Part shown: one piece after another, positions 52,438-61,135 of the stretch
How positions within the stretch are numbered: the stretch's first letter is position 1
Layout: each line of letters begins with the position of its first letter
NCBI RefSeq assembly: GCF_001267175.1
Contig: NZ_CP012358.1
Location: 310,001-374,000 of the forward strand
Origin: Thiopseudomonas alkaliphila
Lineage (GTDB): Bacteria; Pseudomonadota; Gammaproteobacteria; Pseudomonadales; Pseudomonadaceae
DNA length: 64,000 nt
Direction of reading: 5' to 3'
Translations under genes and position numbers: made by a program
Notes under the pieces: generated by a model
Told to the model about the DNA's origin: nothing
Seen by the model: the letters and a program-made list of their open reading frames with translations, nothing else
Database searches by the model: none

Positions 52438-54113
52438 AGTGGAGTACAGCGTGCCTAGACTGGGAGAAAAGAATTGTTGCCGGTGAAAGTTTAATACCAC
52501 TTGAGCCACTGTTCCCAGAAGAAGCCGAAGCTGGGCTTTCTGTTTTCAAAGAACTGAGAATTGTTGACGCACCAGGTAGCCCGATGATTTCAGAATCTTG
52601 TGCGCAATGGGTTTTTGATTTTGCGGCTGCTGTTTTCGGTGCTTATGACAGTGAAAGTGGTAGGAGGCTAATACAAGAGTTTTTCCTTCTTATACCTAAA
52701 AAAAACTCTAAGTCGACAATTGCAGCAGGGGTGATGCTAACAGCTTTAATTCGTAACTGGAGAGAGTCTGCTGAATTTATTATTTTAGCTCCTACTAAGG
52801 AAATTGCAGATAACAGCTTCATTCCAGTACGGGATATGATCCGCAAAAATGATGTTTTAACTGATCTTTTGCATATCCAAGAACACACGCGAACGATCAC
52901 CCACCTTAATAATAATGCCACGTTGAAAGTTGTAGCCGCAGATGGTGACACAGTTGGTGGTAAAAAAGCCGTGGGGATTTTAGTTGATGAAGCTTGGCTA
53001 TTTGGCAAGAAAAGCAAAGCAGAAGATATTATTCGTGAAGCCACAGGGGGGTTAGCTTCTAGGCCTGAAGGGTTCGTCATTTTCTTGACTACGCAATCAA
53101 ACGAACCACCTGCCGGCATTTTTAAAAAGAAGCTGATGTATGCACGGGGAGTTAGGGATGGACGAATCGATGACAATCGTTTCTTACCAGTCTTGTATGA
53201 GTTCCCTAAACATATGATCGATGCTGGTGAACACAAGAAGCCAGAAAACCTAAAATTAGTTAATCCAAATCTTAATTACTCAGTAGATAGTGCTTTTTTA
53301 GAGCGTGGATATAAGCAAGCACTAGAGGATGGGGCTGACTCTCTCATTGGTTTTTTAGCTAAGCATGGCAACGTTGAAGTTGGTTTAGCCTTGTTATCTA
53401 ACAATTGGTCTGGTGCAGAGTTCTGGGAGCAGCAGTCCGATGTGGAGTTGAGCTTAGAAGATATTATTGCTGAGTGCGAAGTGATTGATATTGGAATTGA
53501 TGGTGGTGGGTTAGATGACCTCTTAGGGTTATATGTAATTGGGCGTAGTCGGCAAACGCGTGAGTGGTTGGGGTGGGGCCATGCATGGGCCCATGAGAGC
53601 GTATTAACTAGAAGAAAGGAAATAGCTTCGAACCTCATGGACTTCTCTGAAGCAGGAGAATTAACAATCGTTAAGCGTGTGGGGGATGATACGGAAGGAG
53701 TTGCAGAAATAGCTTACCGCATTTACTCCGCAGGCCTGCTCGATAAGATTGGGATGGATCCGGCGGGTATTGGCGGAGTGTTAGATGCCTTGATTGAGCG
53801 CGGCATTCCTCAAGAACTAATTGTAGGGGTTAGCCAAGGTTGGCGCTTGGGCGGAGCTATTAAAACTCTAGAACGAAAGCTAGCAGAAGAAACGTTTTGG
53901 CATGCTCATCAATCACTTATGAATTGGTGTTGTGGTAATGCCAAAGTGGAGCCTAGAGGCAATGCGATTCTAATTACAAAACAAGCCAGTGGTAATGCCA
54001 AAATTGACCCATTAATGGCTGCTTTTAATGCTGTTTCTTTACTCAGCGAAAACCCTGTTGCCAGTGAAAGTGTTCATGACTTTATGGCTGCTATCAGAGA
54101 TCCAATTTTATGA
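52434..54113 (+). CDS. terL: Terminase large subunit
   Basis: 559 residues of the HK97-like family. The ATPase has the variant Walker A IPKKNSKSTIAAG (about 87-99), Walker B VGILVDEAW (about 180-188) and an adenine-contact region near the N-terminus. The C-terminal nuclease shows the acidic start DIGIDGGGLDDL (about 351-362) and MDPAGIG later. It drives DNA into procapsids and cuts concatemers. A 54-codon gene overlaps its stop. Confidence 0.95.
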   Translation: MKWSTACLDWEKRIVAGESLIPLEPLFPEEAEAGLSVFKELRIVDAPGSPMISESCAQWVFDFAAAVFGAYDSESGRRLIQEFFLLIPKKNSKSTIAAGVMLTALIRNWRESAEFIILAPTKEIADNSFIPVRDMIRKNDVLTDLLHIQEHTRTITHLNNNATLKVVAADGDTVGGKKAVGILVDEAWLFGKKSKAEDIIREATGGLASRPEGFVIFLTTQSNEPPAGIFKKKLMYARGVRDGRIDDNRFLPVLYEFPKHMIDAGEHKKPENLKLVNPNLNYSVDSAFLERGYKQALEDGADSLIGFLAKHGNVEVGLALLSNNWSGAEFWEQQSDVELSLEDIIAECEVIDIGIDGGGLDDLLGLYVIGRSRQTREWLGWGHAWAHESVLTRRKEIASNLMDFSEAGELTIVKRVGDDTEGVAEIAYRIYSAGLLDKIGMDPAGIGGVLDALIERGIPQELIVGVSQGWRLGGAIKTLERKLAEETFWHAHQSLMNWCCGNAKVEPRGNAILITKQASGNAKIDPLMAAFNAVSLLSENPVASESVHDFMAAIRDPIL

Positions 54114-54274
54114 ATTTAGCCTTGTTTATTTTTCTGACGAGTGCGCTATTGGGCTTTGTCCTCTTAGTAGGTGGAGTCTATTTATTAGCAGGTATAGCTT
54201 GGGCGTTAATTACTGGTTCGTTAAGCATGTTTTGCATAGCTGGCTTCATTAAGCGAGGCATGTCAAATGGCTAA
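54110..54274 (+). CDS. 54-residue membrane protein between terL and portal
   Basis: Reads MNLALFIFLTSALLGFVLLV then GGVYLLAGIAWALITGS and MFCIAGFIKRGMSNG: two TM helices with a short basic tail. Its ATGA overlaps the terL stop and its stop overlaps the portal start by 8 bases. Coupling on both sides makes it a real gene. A small membrane gene here is found in other siphophages; function unknown. Confidence 0.7.
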   Translation: MNLALFIFLTSALLGFVLLVGGVYLLAGIAWALITGSLSMFCIAGFIKRGMSNG

Positions 54275-55520
54275 AACGTTTTCACAAACATTACTAGCAT
54301 CGCTTTCTAAGCCCGTTACAGGTCAAAAGCGTTGGGTATCAGGTTCTGGTTGGTGGCCAGGCAGTTCTAGCAAACCAGTATCTGTTGATTCCGCATTACA
54401 AGTTTCAACTGTATGGGCATGTGTTCGATTGATATCAGAGACTATTGCGACCTTACCGCTTGGGATCTATAAAAGAAAAAGTGATGGGGGACGTCAGATT
54501 GATCCAAGCTTTCGTGTTCATGACTTGATTAGTAACAGCCCTAATCAGCGCATGACAGCAGTAAATTTTTGGGAGGCAGTTGTTGCTTCCATGCTCTTTA
54601 AAGGCAACGCCTATATTGAGATTAAGAGATTAAAAGACTTACCAGTAAGCTTGAATTTGTTACAAGCTGATAATGTGAAGTGGTTGGAAGAAGAAAGTAG
54701 CTGGGTTTATACAGAAAAAAATAAAAAACGATCCATAGCCTTCAGCAACTTGATGCATATTCCTGCCTTTTCTTTAGATGGAATTAATGGCTTATCTCCA
54801 CTGAGATATGGGGCTGTTGTAATTGGCTCAGCTATATCAGCAGATAAAGCTGCCAGTAGCACTTTTCAAAATGGCTTGATGCCTACAGTGGCATTTAGTG
54901 TAAATCGCGTATTAACAAAAGAGCAGAGAGATGATTTTCGTGAATATGTTGAAAAACTATCAGGTGCCATGAATGCTGGGCGATCTCCAGTTCTTGAGTC
55001 TGGAGTAGAGGCTAAGCCGATCGGCATTGATCCGGCAGATGCTCAGCTATTAGAGTCACGGGGCTGGAGCGTAGAAGAAATCTGTCGTTTTTTTCGGGTG
55101 CCTCCCTGGATGGTTGGGCATACAGAAAAAAGTACCAGTTGGGGAACTGGTATTGAACAGCAAATGATTGGCTTCTTGACGTTTACTTTGGCTCCTTGGC
55201 TTGAGCGAATTGAGCAAGCTATCAATAAAAATCTTCTCACAATAGTTCAGAGGCAAACTCATTATGCAGAGTTTGCCTTAGAGGGACTGTTGCGTGCAGA
55301 TAGCCAGGCGCGAGCTGATTTTTACGCGAAAATGACTACTAACGGTATTTATACTCGTGACGATTGTAGAGTTAAAGAAAACCTACCGCGAGAAGGCGGT
55401 AATGCATCTAAGTTAACTGTACAAATGAACATGACGACCTTAGATAAGCTGGGCGCTCAAAATGATGAGCAAGCAGCTAAAGCTGCCTTAAAAAGCTGGC
55501 TTTCCGCATCGGAAGATTAA
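54267..55520 (+). CDS. Portal protein (HK97 family)
   Basis: 417 residues. VDSALQVSTVWACVRLISET near residue 36, FKGNAYIEIKR near 111, SFFQNG-like STFQNGLMPTVAF near 204 and FRVPPWMVG near 280 are the conserved blocks of HK97 gp3-type portals. Twelve copies form the ring through which DNA passes at one capsid vertex. Start coupled to the small membrane gene; protease gene follows after 17 bases. Confidence 0.94.
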   Translation: MAKTFSQTLLASLSKPVTGQKRWVSGSGWWPGSSSKPVSVDSALQVSTVWACVRLISETIATLPLGIYKRKSDGGRQIDPSFRVHDLISNSPNQRMTAVNFWEAVVASMLFKGNAYIEIKRLKDLPVSLNLLQADNVKWLEEESSWVYTEKNKKRSIAFSNLMHIPAFSLDGINGLSPLRYGAVVIGSAISADKAASSTFQNGLMPTVAFSVNRVLTKEQRDDFREYVEKLSGAMNAGRSPVLESGVEAKPIGIDPADAQLLESRGWSVEEICRFFRVPPWMVGHTEKSTSWGTGIEQQMIGFLTFTLAPWLERIEQAINKNLLTIVQRQTHYAEFALEGLLRADSQARADFYAKMTTNGIYTRDDCRVKENLPREGGNASKLTVQMNMTTLDKLGAQNDEQAAKAALKSWLSASED

Positions 55521-55537
55521 TTAAGGAGCAACTAGCA

Positions 55538-56371
55538 ATGCCCAAATTTGAATTAAATCCTAAGGCCTTAGCAGCATGGAATCCTCATATTAAAGTGGCA
55601 GCTGAACAAAGTGTGAACACTATTACTATGTTTGGCGTGGTAGGTGATTCATATGACTACTGGGGAGAAACCAATAAAGGGATTACATTAGCAAGGGTAG
55701 ATGCTGCATTGCGCAGCATTGGAGACAACGAAGTGGTGGTGTATATCAACAGTCCAGGCGGCGATATGTTTGAAGGGATTGCAATCTATAACCGGCTACG
55801 AGAGCACTCTCAGAAAGTGACTATTAAAGTTATTGGGTTAGCAGCATCAGCAGCGTCTATTATTGCAATGGCAGGGGCTGAACGCCTAATAGCTAAATCT
55901 GCATTTTTAATGATTCATAACTGTTGGTCTAATTTTGTAGGTAATCGTAATGATCTGCGTGACATTGCGGATCAGTTAGAAGAATTTGATATCTCGATGC
56001 GAGATGTCTACATCGATGTGTCCGGTATGTCAGAAAGTGAAGTCACTGACCTCATGGATAAAGAGTCATATTTGTCAGGAAGTAGTGCAGTTCAAAAGTC
56101 TTTGATGACAGGTGTGTTGCAGGCAGAAGAAATTGCTACAGATACTGCGCCTGCTAGCCAAGCACAAGCCTTTCAAAATATAAATGCTGCACTTGCAGAA
56201 GGAGGAGTGCCCTACAACCAACGCTTGAAAATGCTAGCTGCAATTAAAGATAACTTTTGGGGGCAAGAATCAGAGATTAGCCTTCATCCAACTACTAAAC
56301 AAAAATCATCAAATGCTGCTGCTGAATTATTTATGAGCTTTTCAGATGGCTTAAAAAGCTTAGCATTTTGA
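55538..56371 (+). CDS. Prohead protease (ClpP-like)
   Basis: 277 residues with a ClpP/crotonase-like fold. YINSPGGDMFEGIAIYNRLR has the oxyanion Gly-Gly, the catalytic Ser is in IGLAASAASIIAMAG, and the His is in LMIHNCW about 25 residues later. Such proteases cleave the scaffold part of capsid precursors in HK97-like phages. GAGCAACTAGC precedes the ATG. Next to portal and capsid genes as expected. The ~70-residue C-terminal tail may act as scaffold. Confidence 0.93.
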   Translation: MPKFELNPKALAAWNPHIKVAAEQSVNTITMFGVVGDSYDYWGETNKGITLARVDAALRSIGDNEVVVYINSPGGDMFEGIAIYNRLREHSQKVTIKVIGLAASAASIIAMAGAERLIAKSAFLMIHNCWSNFVGNRNDLRDIADQLEEFDISMRDVYIDVSGMSESEVTDLMDKESYLSGSSAVQKSLMTGVLQAEEIATDTAPASQAQAFQNINAALAEGGVPYNQRLKMLAAIKDNFWGQESEISLHPTTKQKSSNAAAELFMSFSDGLKSLAF

Positions 56372-56403
56372 TCAGTCGAAACCTTACATCAAAATTCAAT
56401 TTA

Positions 56404-56429
56404 AACCGCCAGTTAGGCGGTTTTTTTAT
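56404..56429 (+). terminator. Terminator between protease and capsid genes
   Basis: AACCGCC - AGTTA - GGCGGTT followed by TTTTT. It may lower readthrough or act as an mRNA stabiliser ahead of the capsid gene. Confidence 0.85.
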
Positions 56430-56444
56430 TTAAGGGTAATAACT

Positions 56445-57623
56445 ATGCCAGGTTTATCTGTTGAAGCTGTACGAGAAGAAATTAGCGCGACATTAAAAAA
56501 AGTAGGGGATAAATTACGTACCCAAGCTGAACATACAAATAAAGAACTAGAAAAGTATGGTCGAATGGGCGAGGAGACTCGCGCCAGTGTTGATAAGCTT
56601 TTAATGGAGCAAGGAGCCTTACAAGCACGCTTAAATGCTGCTGAACAGGCTATTGTGGCTCATGATAAAGGCCATCAAGAAGACGGCCAGATGACTTTGG
56701 GTGCACGATTAGTTTCAGCGGAAGCATTTACCCAAGTTAACTCAAGCTGGCGCGGTATTCATCGTGTATCTGCACCTCGTAGCGAAATTACGACGGCAAC
56801 AGCCGGTGAACTCGTGCAACCAGATCATCGAGGATTAATTCTTCCGGCACAGCGGCGGATGACTGTACGTGATCTTATTATGCCAGGCGAAACGTCATCG
56901 AATGCTATCGAGTATGTGCAGGAAACGGGCTTTACTAATAATGCTGGTGTTGTTGCAGAGGGTGCTCAAAAACCGTACTCAGACATTGCGTTTGATCTAG
57001 TTACAACGAACGTACGAACGATTGCACACCTGTTCAAAGTTAGTCGACAGATGTTAGATGATGCACCTGCACTGCAAAGTTACATTGATGGGCGTGCCTC
57101 TTACGGCTTACAACTAGCTGAAGAAAAACAGCTTTTGTTTGGTGATGGGACTGGTCAAAACTTAAAAGGGATTGTACCAAGCGCACAAACATTTAACGCA
57201 GAGTTTGAGCCAGAGATGCAGACAGTAATTGACCGGGTTCGACTGGCTTTGCTGCAGGTGGCTTTAGCAGAGTATGCCGCAGATGGCCTTGTTTTAAACC
57301 CAGTAGACTGGGCAATGATTGAGACTACAAAGGACAAAGAAGGGCGCTATATCGTAGGTAACGCCATTAATGGTGCAACGCCAACTCTATGGAATATGCC
57401 TGTTGTTGAAACGCAAGCAATGACAAAAAGCAACTTCTTAGCTGGCGCATTCGGTATGGGGGCTCAAATTTTCGACCGTATGGAAATTGAAGTTTTGATC
57501 TCTACCGAAAATGATAAGGACTTTGAGAAAAACATGGCAACTATCCGTGCTGAAGAGCGTTTAGCTTTTGCAGTATATCGCCCAGAAGCATTTGTTACTG
57601 GATCCACAGTAATCACCCCATAA
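56445..57623 (+). CDS. Major capsid protein (HK97 fold)
   Basis: 392 residues. The N-terminal ~95 residues are a charged coiled-coil delta domain that would be removed by the protease (EEISATLKKVGDKLRTQAEH). The HK97-fold body follows with RMTVRDLIMPG, AHLFKVSRQMLDDAPALQSY and YIDGRASYGLQLAEEKQLLF and the C-terminal FAVYRPEAFV. The protein should form the icosahedral shell. Strong expected expression; preceded by a hairpin and the SD AAGGGTAATAACT. Confidence 0.95.
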   Translation: MPGLSVEAVREEISATLKKVGDKLRTQAEHTNKELEKYGRMGEETRASVDKLLMEQGALQARLNAAEQAIVAHDKGHQEDGQMTLGARLVSAEAFTQVNSSWRGIHRVSAPRSEITTATAGELVQPDHRGLILPAQRRMTVRDLIMPGETSSNAIEYVQETGFTNNAGVVAEGAQKPYSDIAFDLVTTNVRTIAHLFKVSRQMLDDAPALQSYIDGRASYGLQLAEEKQLLFGDGTGQNLKGIVPSAQTFNAEFEPEMQTVIDRVRLALLQVALAEYAADGLVLNPVDWAMIETTKDKEGRYIVGNAINGATPTLWNMPVVETQAMTKSNFLAGAFGMGAQIFDRMEIEVLISTENDKDFEKNMATIRAEERLAFAVYRPEAFVTGSTVITP

Positions 57624-57676
57624 ACCGTTTTATGTCTAGCGCTAGGCTAATGCTTAGCGCTGTAGAGGAGATATAA

Positions 57677-57934
57677 GTGGATATTAAGTGTGAAGCTTTA
57701 CGACCTTTTTTATTTGAAAACCGAGTGCTGAAAGTAGGGGAAGAGTTCATCACGCGCAAAGGTCACGCTCTTGATTTAGTCAATACACACCTAGCTGTAT
57801 ATGTAGATGGCACAGCATTAGAGGAGCGAGAGGATGAGCATCAGTCTCAAGCAGTTAAAGAACCACCTACGTCTCGAGCTGGACGATCAGGACGAGGACG
57901 AAAACCTTCAACTAATACTGACAGCAGCAATTGA
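57677..57934 (+). CDS. Small head-region protein, 85 aa
   Basis: 85 residues from a GTG (GAGGAG 8-13 bases upstream). The first ~50 residues (EALRPFLFENRVLKVGEEFI, HALDLVNTHLAVYV) form a compact domain also seen beside capsid genes of other siphophages. The tail (GRSGRGRKPSTNTDSSN) is disordered and basic. The last 101 bases also encode the start of the head-tail connector in another frame. Possibly a head decoration or assembly factor. Confidence 0.65.
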   Translation: MDIKCEALRPFLFENRVLKVGEEFITRKGHALDLVNTHLAVYVDGTALEEREDEHQSQAVKEPPTSRAGRSGRGRKPSTNTDSSN

Positions 57935-58124
57935 TTATGCCTCTAAGTTTTTAGGGAGGCCTATTCCGTGGGAAGACAAACTTCCAGCGAGCGTCACCAG
58001 CGCGGTGCTCTTAATAGCAGCCGATCTTTATCTTAATAGAGAAGCAACAACACCATCGGGAATGAAAGAAAACCCTTTGGTAGAGAAAATGCTGCACCCC
58101 TATCGTATAGGAATAGGGATATGA
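57834..58124 (+). CDS. Head-tail connector (HK97 gp6-like)
   Basis: 96 residues. SLKQLKNHLRLELDDQDEDE then LQLILTAAIDYASKFLGRPI is the classic gp6-like adaptor pattern; the rest is the helical ring domain (SAVLLIAADLYLNREA). It docks under the portal. Its first 101 bases lie inside the previous gene in a different frame, an unusually long overlap. SD GAGGAGCGAGAGG is just upstream, so the start is credible. The next gene is coupled (ATGA). Confidence 0.88.
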   Translation: MSISLKQLKNHLRLELDDQDEDENLQLILTAAIDYASKFLGRPIPWEDKLPASVTSAVLLIAADLYLNREATTPSGMKENPLVEKMLHPYRIGIGI

Positions 58125-58444
58125 GAGCTGGGCGATTAAAGCATCGAGTGATGATACAGAAGCAAGTTAGGCAGCAAGATCCAGAAACTGGTGCAATGAA
58201 TCTAAGCTGGAAAAACTGGAAATCATTATGGGCTTCAATCGAGCACTTATCTGTTAAAGATAGTTTTGCAGCTCAAGCAGCTGGTGCTGAAACAGTAGCT
58301 AGAGTAGTGATTAGAGCTGGGCCAAAAATAGAACCAGGGGGGCGTATTATTCACGGAGACCATGTTTTTTCAGTAATAGGCGCTATTCCTGATGCTATAT
58401 CAGGGAGTCGGTACTTAACTATTTTGGTTAAGGAGCATACATGA
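58121..58444 (+). CDS. Head closure protein (gp7/SPP1 gp16-like)
   Basis: 107 residues. MRAGRLKHRVMIQKQ, then WKSLWASIEHLSVKDSFAAQ and GGRIIHGDHVFSVIGA match the phage head-tail adaptor family that caps the portal. Starts overlapped with gp6-like and ends overlapped with the gp10-like gene, as usual in this module. Confidence 0.88.
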   Translation: MRAGRLKHRVMIQKQVRQQDPETGAMNLSWKNWKSLWASIEHLSVKDSFAAQAAGAETVARVVIRAGPKIEPGGRIIHGDHVFSVIGAIPDAISGSRYLTILVKEHT

Positions 58445-58971
58445 GTCAGCCATTTAAATTACAAGGTGTAGAAGAGGTGCTTGCTAAGCTTGAAACAGTT
58501 AAGCAGGAGGCTAAAGGTAAAAGTGCACGATTTGCTTTGCGTAAAGCCGCTCAGCTAGTTCTAGCTTCTGCTAAAAGCGGTGCTCAAGCAGTAGATAATC
58601 CAAAAACGCCCAATAATATTGCTAGCAATCTTGTTATTCGCCTCGATGGTAAACGCTTTAAAAAAACGGGAGACCATCTATTTAAAGTGGGGGTGTTAGG
58701 AGGTGCTAAGCAATATGCAGAAACAAAGGATAACGTGCGTAAAGGACGTGTAGGAAAGCGATATGCAATAGGTGGAAGCAAGAAGAATCCTGGGGGAGAC
58801 ACGTTTTACTGGCGTTTTTTAGAGTTTGGAACTGCCAAAATGCCACCTAAACCATTTATGCGCAAAGCGTTGGCCAGCAACATTGATAGTGCGACACAAG
58901 AGTTTTCTTTGCACTTTAAGCGAGCAATTGATCGTGCAGTTAAGCGAGCTGAAAAAGGTAAAACTCAATGA
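58441..58971 (+). CDS. HK97 gp10-like tail-joining protein
   Basis: 176 residues. PFKLQGVEEVLAKLETVKQE followed by ARFALRKAAQLVLASAK and, near the C-terminus, FYWRFLEFGTAKMPPKPFMR, the family's signature motif. It sits at the head-tail junction. Basic overall with a Lys/Arg-rich tail. Coupled to both neighbours by four-base overlaps. Confidence 0.9.
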   Translation: MSQPFKLQGVEEVLAKLETVKQEAKGKSARFALRKAAQLVLASAKSGAQAVDNPKTPNNIASNLVIRLDGKRFKKTGDHLFKVGVLGGAKQYAETKDNVRKGRVGKRYAIGGSKKNPGGDTFYWRFLEFGTAKMPPKPFMRKALASNIDSATQEFSLHFKRAIDRAVKRAEKGKTQ

Positions 58972-59354
58972 TGCCACCACTATTTAAAGTTTGTGCAAGT
59001 AACCCGCATGTAGTGCGGGTTTTTGGTTTAAATCCAGTAAGAATTTTCCCTTGGGGGCAAGCTTTCGATGAGTCTGGGCTGATACCTAAAACGCCATATG
59101 CAGTATGGAGCGTAATAAATGGCACAGGACAGGCGTATTTAGAAAATCGCTCAGATTTGGATGAAATAGATACGCAAATTGATGTGTATGGGGAAAGTGA
59201 AAAAGTAGTTTTACAGGCTGCTGAAATTATCAGACAGGCAATTGAGAAAGAGAGCTACGTCACTAGCTTTGTGCCATTGGGCATTGATCAAGAAGCGCAG
59301 CTCTTGCGTTTTACTATGACAGCCACATGGCATGTTCCTAGACTATTTAGTTAA
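58968..59354 (+). CDS. Tail completion protein (DUF3168-like)
   Basis: 128 residues. FGLNPVRIFPWGQAFDESGL, TPYAVWSVINGTGQ, IDTQIDVYGESEKVV and LRFTMTATWHV follow the DUF3168/gpU-type pattern of tail terminator proteins that stop tail tube growth and join the head. ATG 58968 or 58971. Position right before the tube protein fits. Confidence 0.82.
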   Translation: MMPPLFKVCASNPHVVRVFGLNPVRIFPWGQAFDESGLIPKTPYAVWSVINGTGQAYLENRSDLDEIDTQIDVYGESEKVVLQAAEIIRQAIEKESYVTSFVPLGIDQEAQLLRFTMTATWHVPRLFS

Positions 59355-59380
59355 TAAAATTAATAACCTGAGGGGGTTGT

Positions 59381-59866
59381 ATGGCTATTCGTACGCAAGG
59401 CACTCAGCTATATGTGCTGTTACCAACAAAAGATGGTGCTGAAGTAATGGAGATTGAATGCATTTCAAACTTTTCTGGTGGAGGTAATCCAGCTGACCAG
59501 TTGGAGGATACATGTCTAAAGTCGAATGTTAAGAAGTTCCTTAAAGGGCAGCGAACACCAGGACAAGCTACTTTTGATGTGAGTGCAGATCCAAAGAAAG
59601 ACTGCCACCATAAATTATATGAATTGTCTGAGAGTGATGAAGAGCAGCATGAAAATTTGCCGTTCGCACTGGGTTGGTCTGATGGTAAGGCAGACCCTAC
59701 AGTGGCAGCAGATAGCAAAAGTTTTGAGTTGCCAGATAGTCGAACTTGGTTTTTGTTTGAAGGGTATGTTGCTGATTTTCCTTTTGACTTCCAAGGGAAC
59801 TCAGTCGTTAAGACTGCGTGCTCTGTGCAGCGAACAGGTAAAGGACGCTGGATTCGTAAAAAATAA
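59381..59866 (+). CDS. Major tail tube protein
   Basis: 161 residues. Begins MAIRTQGTQLYVLLPTKDG and holds CISNFSGGGNPADQLEDTCL, a stretch shared by tail tube proteins of lambda-like Pseudomonas phages; ends with SVVKTACSVQRTGKGRW. Made in many copies to form the non-contractile tube. SD GAGGGGGT sits 6 bases upstream. Confidence 0.85.
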   Translation: MAIRTQGTQLYVLLPTKDGAEVMEIECISNFSGGGNPADQLEDTCLKSNVKKFLKGQRTPGQATFDVSADPKKDCHHKLYELSESDEEQHENLPFALGWSDGKADPTVAADSKSFELPDSRTWFLFEGYVADFPFDFQGNSVVKTACSVQRTGKGRWIRKK

Positions 59867-59909
59867 TAAACTCGTTATGGGACATCCGTAATTCAACTCA
59901 GAGGCAACT

Positions 59910-60317
59910 ATGAGCACACCACTTACCTTGGCCAGCTTGCAAAAAGCTGGCGCTTTTTTACAAGATCCACTTGTAGAAGAAACTATTAGTTGGACGAATA
60001 AAGAGGGAGAGGAAATCCAAAATACTATTTTTGTGAAGCGAGCAAGTTTTGCAACACTAGTACACGAATTTCGTCCTTTGAACTCAGAGCAAAGCGAGCT
60101 GGATCAGCATTTAGAGGCAGTAGCTCGGCGGATTGCATTTTTCATTACAGATAAACATGGGCAGCCAGTTTTTACGACTGAGGATGTACTTGGAAGTGAG
60201 AAGCAAGGCCCTATTTGTGAGTCACTTACTGCTGCTCTATTAAACGCAATTACTAAGGTTAATTTGTTGGGAAAGAGCCAGAGCTCAAGCCAGAAGAAGA
60301 AATCTGGCATGAGCTAG
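59910..60317 (+). CDS. Tail assembly chaperone G
   Basis: 135 residues, short product of the G/GT pair. TPLTLASLQKAGAFLQDPLV, then FVKRASFATLVHEFRP, matches the phage tail assembly chaperone family. It coats the tape measure protein during tail assembly. Near its end the codons TTG-GGA-AAG form the slippery heptamer G GGA AAG. Normal translation stops at 60317 after a Lys/Ser-rich tail. Confidence 0.88.
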   Translation: MSTPLTLASLQKAGAFLQDPLVEETISWTNKEGEEIQNTIFVKRASFATLVHEFRPLNSEQSELDQHLEAVARRIAFFITDKHGQPVFTTEDVLGSEKQGPICESLTAALLNAITKVNLLGKSQSSSQKKKSGMS

Positions 60318-60589
60318 TTCTTAATGGGGTAGGTGGTAATACTATAGCTGAAGCAAAATCCAGAATAAGCTATCCAGAGTTTTTAGCATGGTTAGCTTAC
60401 AGGGATAAAAGAGGCTCTTTGAATATAGGTCGAAGAGTCGAGCAGGCAGTGGGCCTCTTGAGTAAGCTTCTGTTGGATATGAACCAAAAAAATGATTTAA
60501 ACGCGGTTGATTTTATGCCGCACGAAAATATCCGCCTTGAGCTTAGTGAAGAAGAGAATTTGATGTTAGCGATGCAGCGTTGGGATTAA
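59910..60589 (+). CDS. Frameshifted chaperone fusion G-T (join 59910-60275, 60275-60589)
   Basis: A -1 slip on G GGA AAG (60269-60275) continues in an open frame of 104 codons: EPELKPEEEIWHELVLNG then ISYPEFLAWLAYRDKRGSLN and LSEEENLMLAMQRWD. The total is about 226 residues. The T part has no start of its own and has the look of lambda gpT (short helical domain with W-x-A-Y-R). The heptamer is identical to that of lambda G-T. A small share of ribosomes is expected to make it. Confidence 0.85.
60269..60275 (+). promoter_or_regulatory. Programmed -1 ribosomal frameshift site
   Basis: GGGAAAG with zero-frame reading G GGA AAG (codon boundaries confirmed from 59910). It fits X XXY YYZ and is the lambda heptamer. 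Confidence 0.88.
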
Positions 60590-60667
60590 ATTCAAAGCTT
60601 TCTGCGTATGCCTTAGACCAGTTGGGCGTTTGACAGGTAACAATTCTGTATGGTGCGAGCCATACCG

Positions 60668-60722
60668 CCTGCGGCGACGACTAGCCTTACTATCATAGCT
60701 ATGCCGAACCCGCAGGTTTTTT
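60668..60722 (+). terminator. Terminator-like structure after G-T
   Basis: CCTGCGG (60668-60674) pairs with CCGCAGG (60710-60716), followed by six T. The 35-base loop can fold further. It lies 80 bases after the T frame. Confidence 0.55.
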
Positions 60723-60847
60723 ATTTAAGTGGCTTTTATATATTGAATGTAGAGTCGTTGTTATAAAAATTACTTTTAGGAGTTCAAAGTATCTATTACA
60801 TAATTTATAATAAATAAATGTCTAAATAACTAAGGGATTTTACAGTC

Positions 60848-61135
60848 ATGAGTATCAATATTTTTTCTGAGCTTTTGAATTTTTCATTTTTTGTTATTTT
60901 ATTGGCTTTATTTATAGGGATTTTTTATTACCATTACTGGAACCGTTATCGCCGCTTTCCTACCTTTGATGAGTATAAAAAAGAAAATCCTGATTGTGCT
61001 AAAGGTGGAAAAATTAAATGTCACTCTTGCTCAGGTACGCATATTCAATTTAAGGGGCTCTCTAATGCTACGGATCGCCGAAAGACCCATTATTGTGTAA
61101 CTTGTGGATCACCTTTATATCGAAGCTATCACTAA
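60848..61135 (+). CDS. Membrane protein with zinc-ribbon tail
   Basis: 95 residues. One N-terminal TM helix (about 11-30, FSFFVILLALFIGIFYYHYW), then a cytoplasmic zinc ribbon with CHSC and CVTC pairs (about 58-86). A/T-rich DNA between hairpins, inside the tail module, so likely a cargo gene or a tail-region accessory. No function known. Confidence 0.6.
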   Translation: MSINIFSELLNFSFFVILLALFIGIFYYHYWNRYRRFPTFDEYKKENPDCAKGGKIKCHSCSGTHIQFKGLSNATDRRKTHYCVTCGSPLYRSYH

